Shown piece by piece: positions 16,840 to 25,899 of a stretch of DNA of 64,000 nucleotides. How positions within the stretch are numbered: position 1 is the stretch's first letter; each line of letters starts with the position of its first letter. The stretch lies in the NCBI RefSeq assembly GCF_007785775.2, contig NZ_VNIK02000002.1:148801-212800 (forward strand), given 5' to 3'. Below the pieces are notes generated by a model that worked only from the letters and a program-made list of their open reading frames with translations, made no database searches and had not been told where the DNA came from. The translations under genes were made by a program, and so were the position numbers. Source of the stretch: Flagellimonas hadalis. GTDB taxonomy: Bacteria; Bacteroidota; Bacteroidia; Flavobacteriales; Flavobacteriaceae.

Positions 16840-18183
16840 ATGGAAGCAAAAATAAAAGCATTTATGGACGAGGTGAAGGCCAGGAACGGCCATGAACCTG
16901 AATTCATACAAGCGGTACAAGAGGTGGCGGAAACGGTAATACCCTATATTGCCAAGCACGACATCTATAATGGAAAGAACATCCTCCTGAGAATGGTCGA
17001 GCCGGAACGATTGATCTCGTTCCGTGTGGCGTGGGTCGATGACGAAGGGGAAATCCATGTGAACCGCGGATACCGCATTCAAATGAACTCGGCCATAGGC
17101 CCCTACAAAGGAGGGCTCCGATTTCACCCCACAGTAAATGCCAGCGTACTGAAATTCTTGGCATTTGAACAAGTATTCAAAAACAGTCTTACCACTTTGC
17201 CCATGGGCGGAGGAAAGGGAGGTTCCGATTTTGACCCAAAAGGCAAGTCGGACGATGAGGTGATGCGCTTTTGCCATGCCTTCATGACAGAGCTTTGCCG
17301 ACACATTGGCCCGAACACCGACGTTCCCGCAGGAGACATTGGCGTAGGTGCCCGCGAGATAGGGTTCCTTTTTGGGATGTACAAAAAAATACGCAACGAG
17401 TTCACCGGCGTATTGACCGGGAAGGGACTTTCATGGGGAGGATCATTGATCCGTCCCGAAGCGACCGGATACGGCACCGTTTACTTTGCCGATAGCATGC
17501 TCAAGACCCAAGGAAAATCTTTTGAAGGCAAGAAAGTAGTGATATCAGGATCTGGGAACGTGGCCCAATACGCTGCCGAAAAGGTCCTCCAATTGGGAGG
17601 AAAAGTATTGACCCTTTCAGATTCGGGCGGTTACATCTATGACAAGGACGGAATAAACGAGGAAAAACTTGCCTATGTGATGGACTTGAAGAACAACCGT
17701 AGGGGAAGGATCTCGGATTATGTTGCCAAGTATCCTTCGGCAGAGTTCCGCAAAGGGGAGACCCCATGGAAAGTGGCGTGCGACATTGCATTGCCCTGTG
17801 CCACCCAGAACGAGTTGAACGGTGACGATGCCGCTCAATTGATTAAAAATGGCTGTATCGCCGTGGCCGAAGGAGCGAATATGCCCTCCACCCCGGAAGC
17901 CATCCATGCCTTCCACGATGCCAAGATCTTGTTTGCACCAGGCAAGGCTTCCAATGCAGGGGGTGTGGCCACTTCAGGTCTGGAAATGTCCCAAAACTCA
18001 CTCAGGATCAGTTGGACACGTGAAGAGGTGGACCAGCGATTGAAAGGGATCATGTCCGATATCCACGATGCCTGTATCGAATATGGAAAAGAAGACGGTG
18101 GATACTGCAACTATGTAAAAGGAGCCAATATTGCCGGCTTCGTAAAAGTTGCGGATGCCATGTTGGCCCAAGGGGTCATTTAG
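16840..18183 (+). CDS. gdhA: NADP-type glutamate dehydrogenase
   Basis: 447 aa, the length of hexameric class-I enzymes. It interconverts glutamate with 2-oxoglutarate and ammonium in the cytoplasm. Visible are RVAWVDDEGEIHVNRGYRIQ, the substrate-binding PYKGGLRFHP (around 88-97), the catalytic lysine K126 in MGGGKGGSDFDPKGKS, the PAGDIGVGAREIGF segment, and the Rossmann GSGNVAQYAAEK motif with SDSGG at the end of the second strand, the latter typical of NADP-preferring enzymes. Monocistronic: own -7 box upstream and a strong terminator 30 bp downstream. Confidence 0.97.
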   Translation: MEAKIKAFMDEVKARNGHEPEFIQAVQEVAETVIPYIAKHDIYNGKNILLRMVEPERLISFRVAWVDDEGEIHVNRGYRIQMNSAIGPYKGGLRFHPTVNASVLKFLAFEQVFKNSLTTLPMGGGKGGSDFDPKGKSDDEVMRFCHAFMTELCRHIGPNTDVPAGDIGVGAREIGFLFGMYKKIRNEFTGVLTGKGLSWGGSLIRPEATGYGTVYFADSMLKTQGKSFEGKKVVISGSGNVAQYAAEKVLQLGGKVLTLSDSGGYIYDKDGINEEKLAYVMDLKNNRRGRISDYVAKYPSAEFRKGETPWKVACDIALPCATQNELNGDDAAQLIKNGCIAVAEGANMPSTPEAIHAFHDAKILFAPGKASNAGGVATSGLEMSQNSLRISWTREEVDQRLKGIMSDIHDACIEYGKEDGGYCNYVKGANIAGFVKVADAMLAQGVI

Positions 18184-18212
18184 GCCGTTTGACCTAAAAT
18201 AGTTTTTGATTG

Positions 18213-18269
18213 GCAGTTACCGGAAGGAGTGCTTATTTTTACACTTCTGGTAACTGCTTCTTTTTTTTT
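18213..18269 (+). terminator. Intrinsic terminator of gdhA
   Basis: GCAGTTACCGGAAG (18213-18226) pairs with CTTCTGGTAACTGC (18244-18257), a 14-bp stem with one G-U pair, followed by a T-rich run to 18269. The recO ATG follows only six bases later. Confidence 0.9.
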
Positions 18270-18274
18270 GGCCC

Positions 18275-18994
18275 ATGCAAATCACCACAAAGGCAATCGT
18301 TCTTTCCTCATTGAAGTATGGAGACACCAGTCTCATCGTCAGGGCATTTACCGAATCCGATGGATTGAAATCCTATTTGTTGAAAGGGGTGTTTTCTTCT
18401 GGAAAGGGAAAACTGAAACCAGCCTATTTTCTTCCTTTGATGCAATTGGAGGTTGTGGCCAGCCACAGGAACAAAGGCACTTTGGAAGGCATCCGGGAAG
18501 TGAAGGTGGCAACGCCTTACCGTACCGTCCACACAGACATCCTAAAAAATAGCGTGGTGCTTTTTCTCGCGGAAATGTTGGGCAGCAGCATCCACGAACA
18601 AGAGCAGGACCAAGGACTCTTCAACTATTTGGAGCATGCCCTGCTATGGTTGGATGAACATGCCCTTTCCCCCAATTTCCATATCCTCTTTTTATTGAAC
18701 CTAACCAAATATCTGGGCTTCTACCCGGACACTTCCTTGGAAGAAGCTCCTTTCTTTGACCTTCAAGAAGGGGAATTCTGTGAAACACCATCACTTAACC
18801 CGTTGATACAGAGTGAAAACCTAATCGGTTTTAAGAAATTTTTGGGCATGGATTTTGATGCACTTCAGACTGTACAACTAACTAAATTCCAAAGGCGGGA
18901 ACTTTTGAAAACGGTGATCTTGTATTTCCGGTTGCATGTGCACGGATTCAGGGAACCAAAGTCGCTTGCCGTACTAAATGAAGTATTCCATTGA
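18275..18994 (+). CDS. recO: DNA repair protein RecO
   Basis: 239 aa, usual RecO length. N-terminal OB fold: TTKAIVLSSLKYGDTSLIVRAFTESDGLKSYLLKGV with the typical SGKGKLKPAYFLPLM continuation, then the alpha-helical C-terminal half. As in many Bacteroidota the zinc-finger cysteines are absent. RecO loads RecA on SSB-coated DNA together with RecR in gap repair. It starts directly after the gdhA terminator, and its stop is one base before the probable start of the TonB receptor, so the two are likely co-transcribed. Confidence 0.93.
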   Translation: MQITTKAIVLSSLKYGDTSLIVRAFTESDGLKSYLLKGVFSSGKGKLKPAYFLPLMQLEVVASHRNKGTLEGIREVKVATPYRTVHTDILKNSVVLFLAEMLGSSIHEQEQDQGLFNYLEHALLWLDEHALSPNFHILFLLNLTKYLGFYPDTSLEEAPFFDLQEGEFCETPSLNPLIQSENLIGFKKFLGMDFDALQTVQLTKFQRRELLKTVILYFRLHVHGFREPKSLAVLNEVFH

Positions 18995-18995
18995 A

Positions 18996-21416
18996 ATGCA
19001 AAACCAAAAACTAGCCTCGGCCCTCATTTTTTTACTTTTCTCCTTCACGTTTTATGCCCAACAGATAACCGTTTTGGACGCCGATAGCGGAATACCTGTG
19101 GATAATGTGGCCCTGTTCAACAAGGACCAGAGCAAAACAACTATTACGGATTCCCGAGGTAATACCGATCTGGGCATTTTTGGGGAAGATGAGAAAATCA
19201 CCTTTCGGCATATTGGTTATGAGACCTACACGGCCACCAAATCGCAGATCGGTAGAAGGGGCCATCGGGTGTACCTCCAGACAAAGGCTGAAGAACTACA
19301 GGAAGTGGTCATGTCCGTTTCCAAGTGGGAGCAGCAGAAAAAACGGATTCCCCAAAAAGTGGAGACCCTCGGCGCGCGGGACATTTACTTTACCTCACCC
19401 CAAACCTCTGCCGATCTTTTGCAGAACAGTGGGAAGGTATTTGTGCAGAAAAGCCAATTGGGCGGAGGAAGCCCAATGATACGCGGTTTTGCCACCAACA
19501 GGCTCCTGCTTTCCGTGGATGGCGTTCGGATGAACAATGCCATTTTCAGGGGTGGCAACCTTCAAAATGTGATATCCATAGACCCGTTTTCCATAGCAAA
19601 GACCGAGATCACCTTCGGACCAGGTTCCGTGATCTATGGTAGTGATGCCATTGGAGGGGTCATGAACTTCTATACGGAGAGACCCCGTTTTTCATATACA
19701 GACAGTCTTGCCTTTTCGGGTCATGCAACCTATCGCTACGCCACGGCGAACAATGAGAACACGGCCCATGTGGATTTTAATTTTGGGCAACGGAAATGGG
19801 CATCCTACACCAGTTTCACCTACAATGATTTTGATGATTTGAAGATGGGAAAGCATGGCCCCGATTCCTATTTGCGGAACAATTATGTGGTGCGGCAGAA
19901 CGGCACCGATGTTTTGGTGGAAAATGATGATCCCAGAAAGCAAGTGACCTCCGGATATGATCAGTTCAATTTTCTCCAGAAGTTCGCCTACAGGCCCAAT
20001 ACTTCGTGGAACTATGATTTGGGGCTGTACTATTCGGAAACATCGGACTATTCCAGATACGATAGGTTGATACGCCCCACCGGCGATGGTTTGGGACTTC
20101 GTTCCGCAGAATGGTACTACGGTCCCCAAAAATGGTTCATGGGGAATTTTCAGGTCACCCAAAAGGGGAAGAACAAGTTTTATGACGGCGTCAAGTTGAC
20201 GACGGCCTATCAATTTTTTGAAGAAAGCAGACACGATCGTGGATTTGGAGATGTAGAGCTCTATTCCACACGGGAAAAGGTGGACGCCATTTCTATGAAT
20301 TTGGATTTTGAGAACAAAAAAATGGGCAACCTGAACCTCTTTTATGGTGCGGAGTACATTTTCAACAAGGTCCACTCGGAAGGAAGTGTGAAAGATATTG
20401 AGACGGATGAGCGGGAGTTGACCGCCTCCCGATATCCCGATGGGGCCACATGGCAGACTTTTGCCGGGTACATCAATGGAGAATATCAAGTGAAGCCCAA
20501 CCTCACCGTGCTGTCGGGAATACGGTATAGCCAGGTTTGGGTGGATGCCCAATTTGAAAACACCTTTTATCCTTTCCCGTTTGAAGAGGCCGATATTGTG
20601 ACCGGGGCACTCACGGGCAGTTTGGGGGTCAGTTGGTTCCCATGGTCGGATTTTCAGGTCACCTTGAACGGTTCCACAGGGTTTAGGGCGCCTAATATTG
20701 ACGATATTGGGAAGATTTTCGACTCGGAACCCGGCTCCGTGGTGGTGCCCAACCCAGATCTGGAACCCGAATATGCCTATAACGGGGAACTGGGCATCAA
20801 GAAGAATTTTGATGATGTGGTGGTGTTCAAAGGGGCTGCCTATTACACCTATTTAGTGGATGCTTTGGTCCGAAGGGACTTTACCTTCAATGGGCAGCGC
20901 GAGATTGAATACAATGGCGAACTGAGCAATGTGCAGGCCATCCAAAATGCGGCCAAGGCCTATGTCTATGGATTTGAATTCGGGCTGGAAGCCTATTTTG
21001 ATGAACATTGGTCGCTGTTGTCCAACCTCACCCTCACGGAAGGTACGGAAGAAGATGACAGCGGTACGGATACTCCTGCCCGACATGCCGCCCCGACGTT
21101 TGGTGACGTGCACCTGATCTGGCAGAACCAAAAACTAAAGGCGGATGTGTTCGTGAACTACAATGGGGAAATCAGTAACAAGGGGTTGTCCCTTTCTGAA
21201 CAAAGCAAGGATTATATCTATGCCAGTGATCGTAATGGAAATCCGTATTCGCCTTCGTGGTACACCTTGAATTTCAGGTCGCAATACCAGATTTCCAATG
21301 CCCTCAAAGCGACCATGGCCTTGGAAAACATGACGAACCAACGTTACAGGACCTATTCGTCTGGGATAGTGGCACCGGGGACCAATTTGATTCTGGGAGT
21401 AGGTTATGTGTTTTAG
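18996..21416 (+). CDS. TonB-dependent outer-membrane receptor
   Basis: 806 aa from the ATG at 18996 (one base after the recO stop); an in-frame ATG at 18978 would overlap recO. Signal peptide to about residue 22 (FTFYAQ), then a carboxypeptidase-like repeat domain (ITVLDADSGIPVDNVALFN... HIGYETYT), a plug domain (DLLQNSGKVFVQKSQLGGGSPMIRG, NRLLLSVDGVRMNNAIFRGGN) and a 22-strand barrel ending in a C-terminal aromatic (GVGYVF). It resembles haem/haemoglobin or siderophore receptors such as HmuR-type proteins: the VYGSDAIGGVMNFYTE plug end and the FRAPN motif are present. The ligand is inferred, not shown. No SusD partner is adjacent. Confidence 0.93.
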   Translation: MQNQKLASALIFLLFSFTFYAQQITVLDADSGIPVDNVALFNKDQSKTTITDSRGNTDLGIFGEDEKITFRHIGYETYTATKSQIGRRGHRVYLQTKAEELQEVVMSVSKWEQQKKRIPQKVETLGARDIYFTSPQTSADLLQNSGKVFVQKSQLGGGSPMIRGFATNRLLLSVDGVRMNNAIFRGGNLQNVISIDPFSIAKTEITFGPGSVIYGSDAIGGVMNFYTERPRFSYTDSLAFSGHATYRYATANNENTAHVDFNFGQRKWASYTSFTYNDFDDLKMGKHGPDSYLRNNYVVRQNGTDVLVENDDPRKQVTSGYDQFNFLQKFAYRPNTSWNYDLGLYYSETSDYSRYDRLIRPTGDGLGLRSAEWYYGPQKWFMGNFQVTQKGKNKFYDGVKLTTAYQFFEESRHDRGFGDVELYSTREKVDAISMNLDFENKKMGNLNLFYGAEYIFNKVHSEGSVKDIETDERELTASRYPDGATWQTFAGYINGEYQVKPNLTVLSGIRYSQVWVDAQFENTFYPFPFEEADIVTGALTGSLGVSWFPWSDFQVTLNGSTGFRAPNIDDIGKIFDSEPGSVVVPNPDLEPEYAYNGELGIKKNFDDVVVFKGAAYYTYLVDALVRRDFTFNGQREIEYNGELSNVQAIQNAAKAYVYGFEFGLEAYFDEHWSLLSNLTLTEGTEEDDSGTDTPARHAAPTFGDVHLIWQNQKLKADVFVNYNGEISNKGLSLSEQSKDYIYASDRNGNPYSPSWYTLNFRSQYQISNALKATMALENMTNQRYRTYSSGIVAPGTNLILGVGYVF

Positions 21417-21427
21417 AAGAAAAAAGA

Positions 21428-21566
21428 CTGTCTAAAAAGTGATTAAATTGTCATTTTGAGCTGTCACCCTGAGCGCAGTCGAAGGGAGAGGCGAAAAATC
21501 TCTATTATCAGATAATTGAATTTTAAAAGATTCTTCATTTCATTCAGAATGACACTTTTTAGACAG
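21428..21566. repeat. Palindromic dispersed repeat element
   Basis: The ends are a perfect 14-bp inverted repeat, CTGTCTAAAAAGTG (21428-21441) and CACTTTTTAGACAG (21553-21566). Inside is the segment GTCACCCTGAGCGCAGTCGA, part of a 28-nt block (21458-21485) found again with one difference at 53010-53037. Such CTGAGCGCAGTCGAAG blocks are scattered in Flavobacteriaceae intergenic DNA. It lies between two convergent genes and could also terminate transcription from both sides. Confidence 0.75.
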
Positions 21567-21589
21567 CCTTGGTTTGATAAAAATGGCTT

Positions 21590-21871
21590 CTAGATGCTAT
21601 CAATGGCCTTTTTGGCGGCCTCTTTCATCTCTTTGCCAGCCTTTTCAAGACTGTCAATGGCTTTTTCACCCAATTCCTTGGCGTCCTCGCCCACTTCTTT
21701 TGCCGTGTCGATGGCATCGTTGGTAGCTTCTTTCAGGTCTTTACCAGCTTCTTCAAGGGCTTCACCAGCCTCCTCGGAAGCCTCTTTTGCTTTTTCAGGC
21801 GCATCCTTGCAAGAGGTCATTACCGACAGGGATAGCGATAGGGCCATTACGGCGATACATACTTTTTTCAT
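21590..21871 (-). CDS. Small lipoprotein of amphipathic 11-residue repeats
   Basis: 93 aa. Lipoprotein signal ends VMTSCKD (Cys21). The mature part is one long Ala/Glu/Lys-rich helix built of six consecutive 11-residue units, for example LEEAGKDLKEA, TNDAIDTAKEV, GEDAKELGEKA and IDSLEKAGKEM. This undecad periodicity, as in apolipoprotein or LEA-like proteins, gives an amphipathic helix able to lie on membrane surfaces. No aromatic residue is present in the mature part. It may be a membrane-stabilising or stress-related envelope lipoprotein; that is inference. It stands alone next to a palindromic repeat. Confidence 0.8.
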   Translation of the reverse strand: MKKVCIAVMALSLSLSVMTSCKDAPEKAKEASEEAGEALEEAGKDLKEATNDAIDTAKEVGEDAKELGEKAIDSLEKAGKEMKEAAKKAIDSI

Positions 21872-22015
21872 TTCAAATAATGGATTAGTGTTAATGTAGA
21901 ATCAAAATAACAAAAATTTACTTGAAATAGGGATTGTTCCCTTATCATATTTACATTAAGGAGATTAAGGAAATTCTAATAGACGATGGGTAGGCCATAA
22001 TTCCATCTAAATTTA

Positions 22016-22023
22016 TAATTTTG
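22016..22023 (+). promoter_or_regulatory. Candidate -7 box of ileS
   Basis: TAATTTTG matches TAnnTTTG and lies 31 bp before the ileS ATG. No convincing -33 element was seen. Confidence 0.5.
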
Positions 22024-22054
22024 CAAACTTGAATTCTAGAAGAAGTAGCAGTTT

Positions 22055-25000
22055 ATGAAGTTTGCGGAATATAAGGGATTGGATTTGCCCAAGGTATCGG
22101 AAGAAGTTCTGGACTTTTGGAAGGACAAACAGATTTTTGAAAAGAGTGTTTCCACCAAGGAGGGCAAGGAAAGCTACGTCTTCTATGAAGGCCCCCCATC
22201 TGCAAATGGCATGCCCGGCATCCATCACGTGATGGCCCGCACCATCAAGGATATTTTCCCAAGATACAAGACCATGAAGGGCTTTCAAGTGAAGCGAAAG
22301 GCCGGTTGGGACACCCATGGACTGCCCATAGAGATAGGGGTGGAGAAGGAACTCGGCATCACCAAGGAAGATATCGGCAAGAAAATATCGGTAGAGGAGT
22401 ACAACGCCGCCTGTAAAAAAGCGGTGATGCGCTACACGGACGTTTGGAACGAAATGACCGAAAAGATCGGGTACTGGGTGGATATGGATGACCCCTACAT
22501 CACCTACAAACCCAAGTACATGGAGTCCGTCTGGTGGTTGCTGAAACAGATCTACGATAAAGGACTTCTATATAAAGGGTATACCATACAGCCCTATTCG
22601 CCAAAGGCGGGGACAGGTTTGAGCTCGCACGAGCTGAACCAACCCGGCACCTATCAAGATGTGACGGATACCACGGTAACGGCACAGTTCAAGAGTCTCC
22701 TGCCCACCAATGGTGGAAAATCTGTGTGGGATGCTTTTAAAATTTCCCCTCCACCGGAGGGGTCGGGGGAGGCCTATTTCTTGGCTTGGACCACCACTCC
22801 TTGGACCCTTCCTTCCAACACCGCTTTGACCGTCGGGCCAAAAATTGAATACGTATTGGTGAAAACCTTCAACCAATATACCTTCGAACCCATCCAAGTG
22901 ATATTGGCCAAAAACCTGGTCAGCTATAATTTTTCAGGGAAGTTTGCCAAGGTCGAGACCGCCGAAGAATTGTCCAATTTCAAAGAAGGGGACAAAAAAA
23001 TCCCATACTGGGTAGGCCAGAGCTGTTTGGGAAAAGATTTGGTCGGAATTCGGTATGAGCAGCTTCTTCCGTACACATTGCCCAACGACAACCCCGAAAA
23101 TGCCTTTAGGGTCATTGCTGGGGATTTCGTGACCACGGAAGATGGTACCGGGATCGTGCACACGGCACCCACCTTTGGTGCGGATGATGCCTTGGTGGCC
23201 AAACAGGCAGAGCCAGAGGTCCCGCCCATGCTCGTAAAAGATGAGAACGACAACTTGGTGCCCTTGGTGGACCTACAGGGACGTTTCCGTCCAGAAATGG
23301 GCGAATTGGCAGGGAAATATGTCAAAAACGAATATTATGACGATGGCCAGGCCCCCGAAAAATCGGTGGATGTCGAGATTGCCATCAAACTAAAGGAAGA
23401 GAACAAGGCCTTCAAGGTCGAAAAGTATGTCCACAGCTACCCAAACTGCTGGCGAACCGATAAACCCATTTTGTACTATCCACTGAATTCATGGTTTATC
23501 AAAGTGACCGATGTGAAGGATCGGATGTTCGAACTCAACCAGACCATCAATTGGAAGCCAAAGGCAACCGGAGAAGGTCGATTTGGCAACTGGTTGGCCA
23601 ATGCCAACGATTGGAACCTTTCCCGATCCAGATATTGGGGCATTCCGTTGCCTATCTGGAGAACGGACGATGGCAAGGAGGAACTGATCATTGGCTCCGT
23701 GGAAGAGCTCAAGGCGGAAATGGCCAAGGCCGTTGAAGCTGGGGTTCTGGAAAAAGATGTGTTTGCCGATTTTGTGGTGGGCGATATGGGCGAGGACAAT
23801 TACGACAAGATCGACCTGCACAAAAATATTGTGGATGGCATCACCTTGGTATCGCCAAGTGGTCAACCCATGAAAAGGGAATCGGACCTTATCGATGTTT
23901 GGTTCGATAGTGGCTCCATGCCCTATGCCCAATGGCACTACCCTTTTGAAAACAAAGAATTGATTGACGATGGGGTTGCCTTTCCGGCCAATTTCATCGC
24001 CGAAGGGGTGGACCAGACCCGCGGATGGTTCTATACCCTCCATGCCATTGCCACCATGGTGTTTGATGGTATTGCCTATCAAAATGTGGTCTCCAACGGA
24101 TTGGTGCTCGACAAGGAAGGCAAAAAAATGTCCAAGCGTTTGGGCAATGCGGTAGATCCCTTTGAAGTCTTGCCAGAGCACGGACCCGATGCCACCCGTT
24201 GGTACATGATCTCCAATGCCAACCCTTGGGACAACCTTAAATTTGATATTGAAGGAGTGGTCGAGGTAAAGCGAAAGTTCTTCGGAACGCTCTACAATAC
24301 CTATTCCTTCATGGCACTCTATGCCAATATTGATGGGTTCAGCTATGCTGAGGACGAGATTCCTTTGGCGGATAGGCCAGAGATAGACCAATGGATCTTG
24401 TCCGAGCTGAATTCCCTGATCCAAAATGTGGATGAGGCCTATGAAGATTATGAAGCGACCAAGGCTTCACGGATGATTTCGGATTTTGTACAGGAAAACC
24501 TGAGCAACTGGTATGTGCGTTTGTGCAGAAGACGTTTCTGGAAGGGTGAATATGGGCAGGACAAGATTTCTGCGTACCAGACCCTTTACACCTGTTTGGT
24601 GACCGTTGCCAAGCTTTCCGCACCAGTGGCGCCTTTCTTTATGGACCGATTGTACAAAGATTTGGATGCAGTCACCGGTAAGGAAGGTTTTGAAAGTGTG
24701 CATTTGGCTGAATTTCCAAAGTACGACGCCTCCATGGTCAATGAAAAATTGGAGCGAAAGATGCAGTTGGCACAGAAAATATCGTCTTTGGTGCTTTCCA
24801 TCCGTCAGAAGGAAAAGATAAAAGTACGCCAACCCCTGCAAAAGATCATGATCCCGATCTTGAACGCAGAACAGAAAAAGGACATCGAAGCGGTATCCGG
24901 GTTGATCAAATCCGAGGTGAACGTAAAGGAAATCCAATTGCTGGATGATGCTTCGGGCGTTCTGGTAAAACAGATAAAACCCAATTTCAAGGTTTTGGGC

Positions 25001-25486
25001 CCGAAATTTGGTAAGGACATGAAGGCCATAGCGGGAGCAGTGAACCAATTGGGGCAGGACGACATCCAAAAAATGGAACAAGAAGGAGAATTAACACTCC
25101 AATTGGAAAATAAAACCGTTAATTTACAGTTAGCCGATGTAGAGATCAGTTCCCAGGACATCGAAGGGTGGCTGGTGGCCAGTTCAGGACCGCTTACGGT
25201 GGCGCTTGACGTAACCATTGACGAGGCCCTTAAAAAGGAAGGGATCGCAAGGGAATTGGTCAATAGGATCCAGAACATCCGAAAGGATTCCGGGTTTGAG
25301 GTGACCGACAAGATCGACATCAAAATATTGAAGGACGGCCTTGTGGAAAATGCGGTTTCCAGTAATGAGGAATACATCAAGACGGAGACGCTTACCGCAG
25401 TGCTGAACTTTGAGGAAAAATTGGATGAGGGCATAGCGATTGCCTTCGACGAGGTGAATACAAAATTGTTTATTCAAAAGCATTAG
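22055..25486 (+). CDS. ileS: Isoleucyl-tRNA synthetase
   Basis: 1143 aa, large for bacteria and typical of the eukaryote-like (type 2) IleRS found in Bacteroidota, which is often mupirocin tolerant. Class-I synthetase: HIGH-type signature in PPSANGMPGIHHVMART near residue 50-65, editing (CP1) domain with the WTTTPWTLPSNTAL motif near 245-258, the GWFYTLHAIAT segment, and KMSKR at about residue 690 in GKKMSKRLGN. The C-terminal half includes the anticodon-binding helices and the extra IleRS2 tail. It charges tRNA-Ile in the cytoplasm. Downstream genes follow at 2 bp, 27 bp and 33 bp, so 22055-27204 looks like one transcript apart from the terminator at 25874. Confidence 0.97.
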   Translation: MKFAEYKGLDLPKVSEEVLDFWKDKQIFEKSVSTKEGKESYVFYEGPPSANGMPGIHHVMARTIKDIFPRYKTMKGFQVKRKAGWDTHGLPIEIGVEKELGITKEDIGKKISVEEYNAACKKAVMRYTDVWNEMTEKIGYWVDMDDPYITYKPKYMESVWWLLKQIYDKGLLYKGYTIQPYSPKAGTGLSSHELNQPGTYQDVTDTTVTAQFKSLLPTNGGKSVWDAFKISPPPEGSGEAYFLAWTTTPWTLPSNTALTVGPKIEYVLVKTFNQYTFEPIQVILAKNLVSYNFSGKFAKVETAEELSNFKEGDKKIPYWVGQSCLGKDLVGIRYEQLLPYTLPNDNPENAFRVIAGDFVTTEDGTGIVHTAPTFGADDALVAKQAEPEVPPMLVKDENDNLVPLVDLQGRFRPEMGELAGKYVKNEYYDDGQAPEKSVDVEIAIKLKEENKAFKVEKYVHSYPNCWRTDKPILYYPLNSWFIKVTDVKDRMFELNQTINWKPKATGEGRFGNWLANANDWNLSRSRYWGIPLPIWRTDDGKEELIIGSVEELKAEMAKAVEAGVLEKDVFADFVVGDMGEDNYDKIDLHKNIVDGITLVSPSGQPMKRESDLIDVWFDSGSMPYAQWHYPFENKELIDDGVAFPANFIAEGVDQTRGWFYTLHAIATMVFDGIAYQNVVSNGLVLDKEGKKMSKRLGNAVDPFEVLPEHGPDATRWYMISNANPWDNLKFDIEGVVEVKRKFFGTLYNTYSFMALYANIDGFSYAEDEIPLADRPEIDQWILSELNSLIQNVDEAYEDYEATKASRMISDFVQENLSNWYVRLCRRRFWKGEYGQDKISAYQTLYTCLVTVAKLSAPVAPFFMDRLYKDLDAVTGKEGFESVHLAEFPKYDASMVNEKLERKMQLAQKISSLVLSIRQKEKIKVRQPLQKIMIPILNAEQKKDIEAVSGLIKSEVNVKEIQLLDDASGVLVKQIKPNFKVLGPKFGKDMKAIAGAVNQLGQDDIQKMEQEGELTLQLENKTVNLQLADVEISSQDIEGWLVASSGPLTVALDVTIDEALKKEGIARELVNRIQNIRKDSGFEVTDKIDIKILKDGLVENAVSSNEEYIKTETLTAVLNFEEKLDEGIAIAFDEVNTKLFIQKH

Positions 25487-25488
25487 AC

Positions 25489-25872
25489 ATGGCAGAAGAT
25501 TTAAAAGTAAGATACTCCGATAAGGACCTGGAGGAATTCAGGACCTTGATAGAGGAAAAAATGGAAAAGGCAAAAAGCCATTTGGAACTTTTGAAGAGTT
25601 CCTATATGAACGATGGAAACAACGGTACGGACGATACTTCACCCACCTTCAAGGCTTTTGAGGAAGGTTCGGAGACCATGTCCAAGGAAGCCAATACGCA
25701 GTTGGCCATCCGTCAGGAGAAATTCATCCGCGACCTGAAGAACGCCCTTATGCGGATCGAGAACAAGACCTATGGTATCTGCCGTGTGACCGGAAAGCTC
25801 ATCAACAAAGAGCGGTTGAAGCTGGTTCCCCATGCCACCTTGAGCATAGAGGCGAAGAACATGCAAAAATGA
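25489..25872 (+). CDS. TraR/DksA-family protein with degenerate zinc finger
   Basis: 127 aa. An N-terminal coiled-coil (DLEEFRTLIEEKMEKAKSHLELL) and a C-terminal region aligning to the DksA zinc finger: YGICRVTGKLINKERLKLVPHATLSIEAK. Real DksA has four metal cysteines; here only the first remains, the others replaced by Gly, His and Glu-type positions. In other bacteria DksA binds RNA polymerase with ppGpp; the metal-free form here is the version usually seen between ileS and lspA in Flavobacteriaceae, function untested as far as I know. Start codon 2 bp after the ileS stop; strong terminator directly behind. Confidence 0.88.
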   Translation: MAEDLKVRYSDKDLEEFRTLIEEKMEKAKSHLELLKSSYMNDGNNGTDDTSPTFKAFEEGSETMSKEANTQLAIRQEKFIRDLKNALMRIENKTYGICRVTGKLINKERLKLVPHATLSIEAKNMQK

Positions 25873-25873
25873 T

Positions 25874-25896
25874 AAAAACGCCCTAGGGCGTTTTTT
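25874..25896 (+). terminator. Intrinsic terminator after the DksA-like gene
   Basis: AAAAACGCCC / GGGCGTTTTT flank TA, a fully palindromic GC-rich hairpin ending in six T. It starts two bases behind the DksA-like stop codon and may cause partial termination before the two following genes. Confidence 0.85.
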
Positions 25897-25899
25897 GTT

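Noticed and set aside
18978..18995. Upstream start of the TonB receptor inside recO
   Set aside because: The ATG at 18996, one base after the recO stop, gives a better signal peptide start; the longer form adds six residues overlapping recO.
19692..20552. 286-codon minus-strand frame within the TonB receptor
   Set aside because: Antisense shadow; no start context and no domain.
23489..24424. 311-codon minus-strand frame within ileS
   Set aside because: Fully antisense to ileS; the translation has no recognisable pattern and mirrors the codon bias of the real gene.
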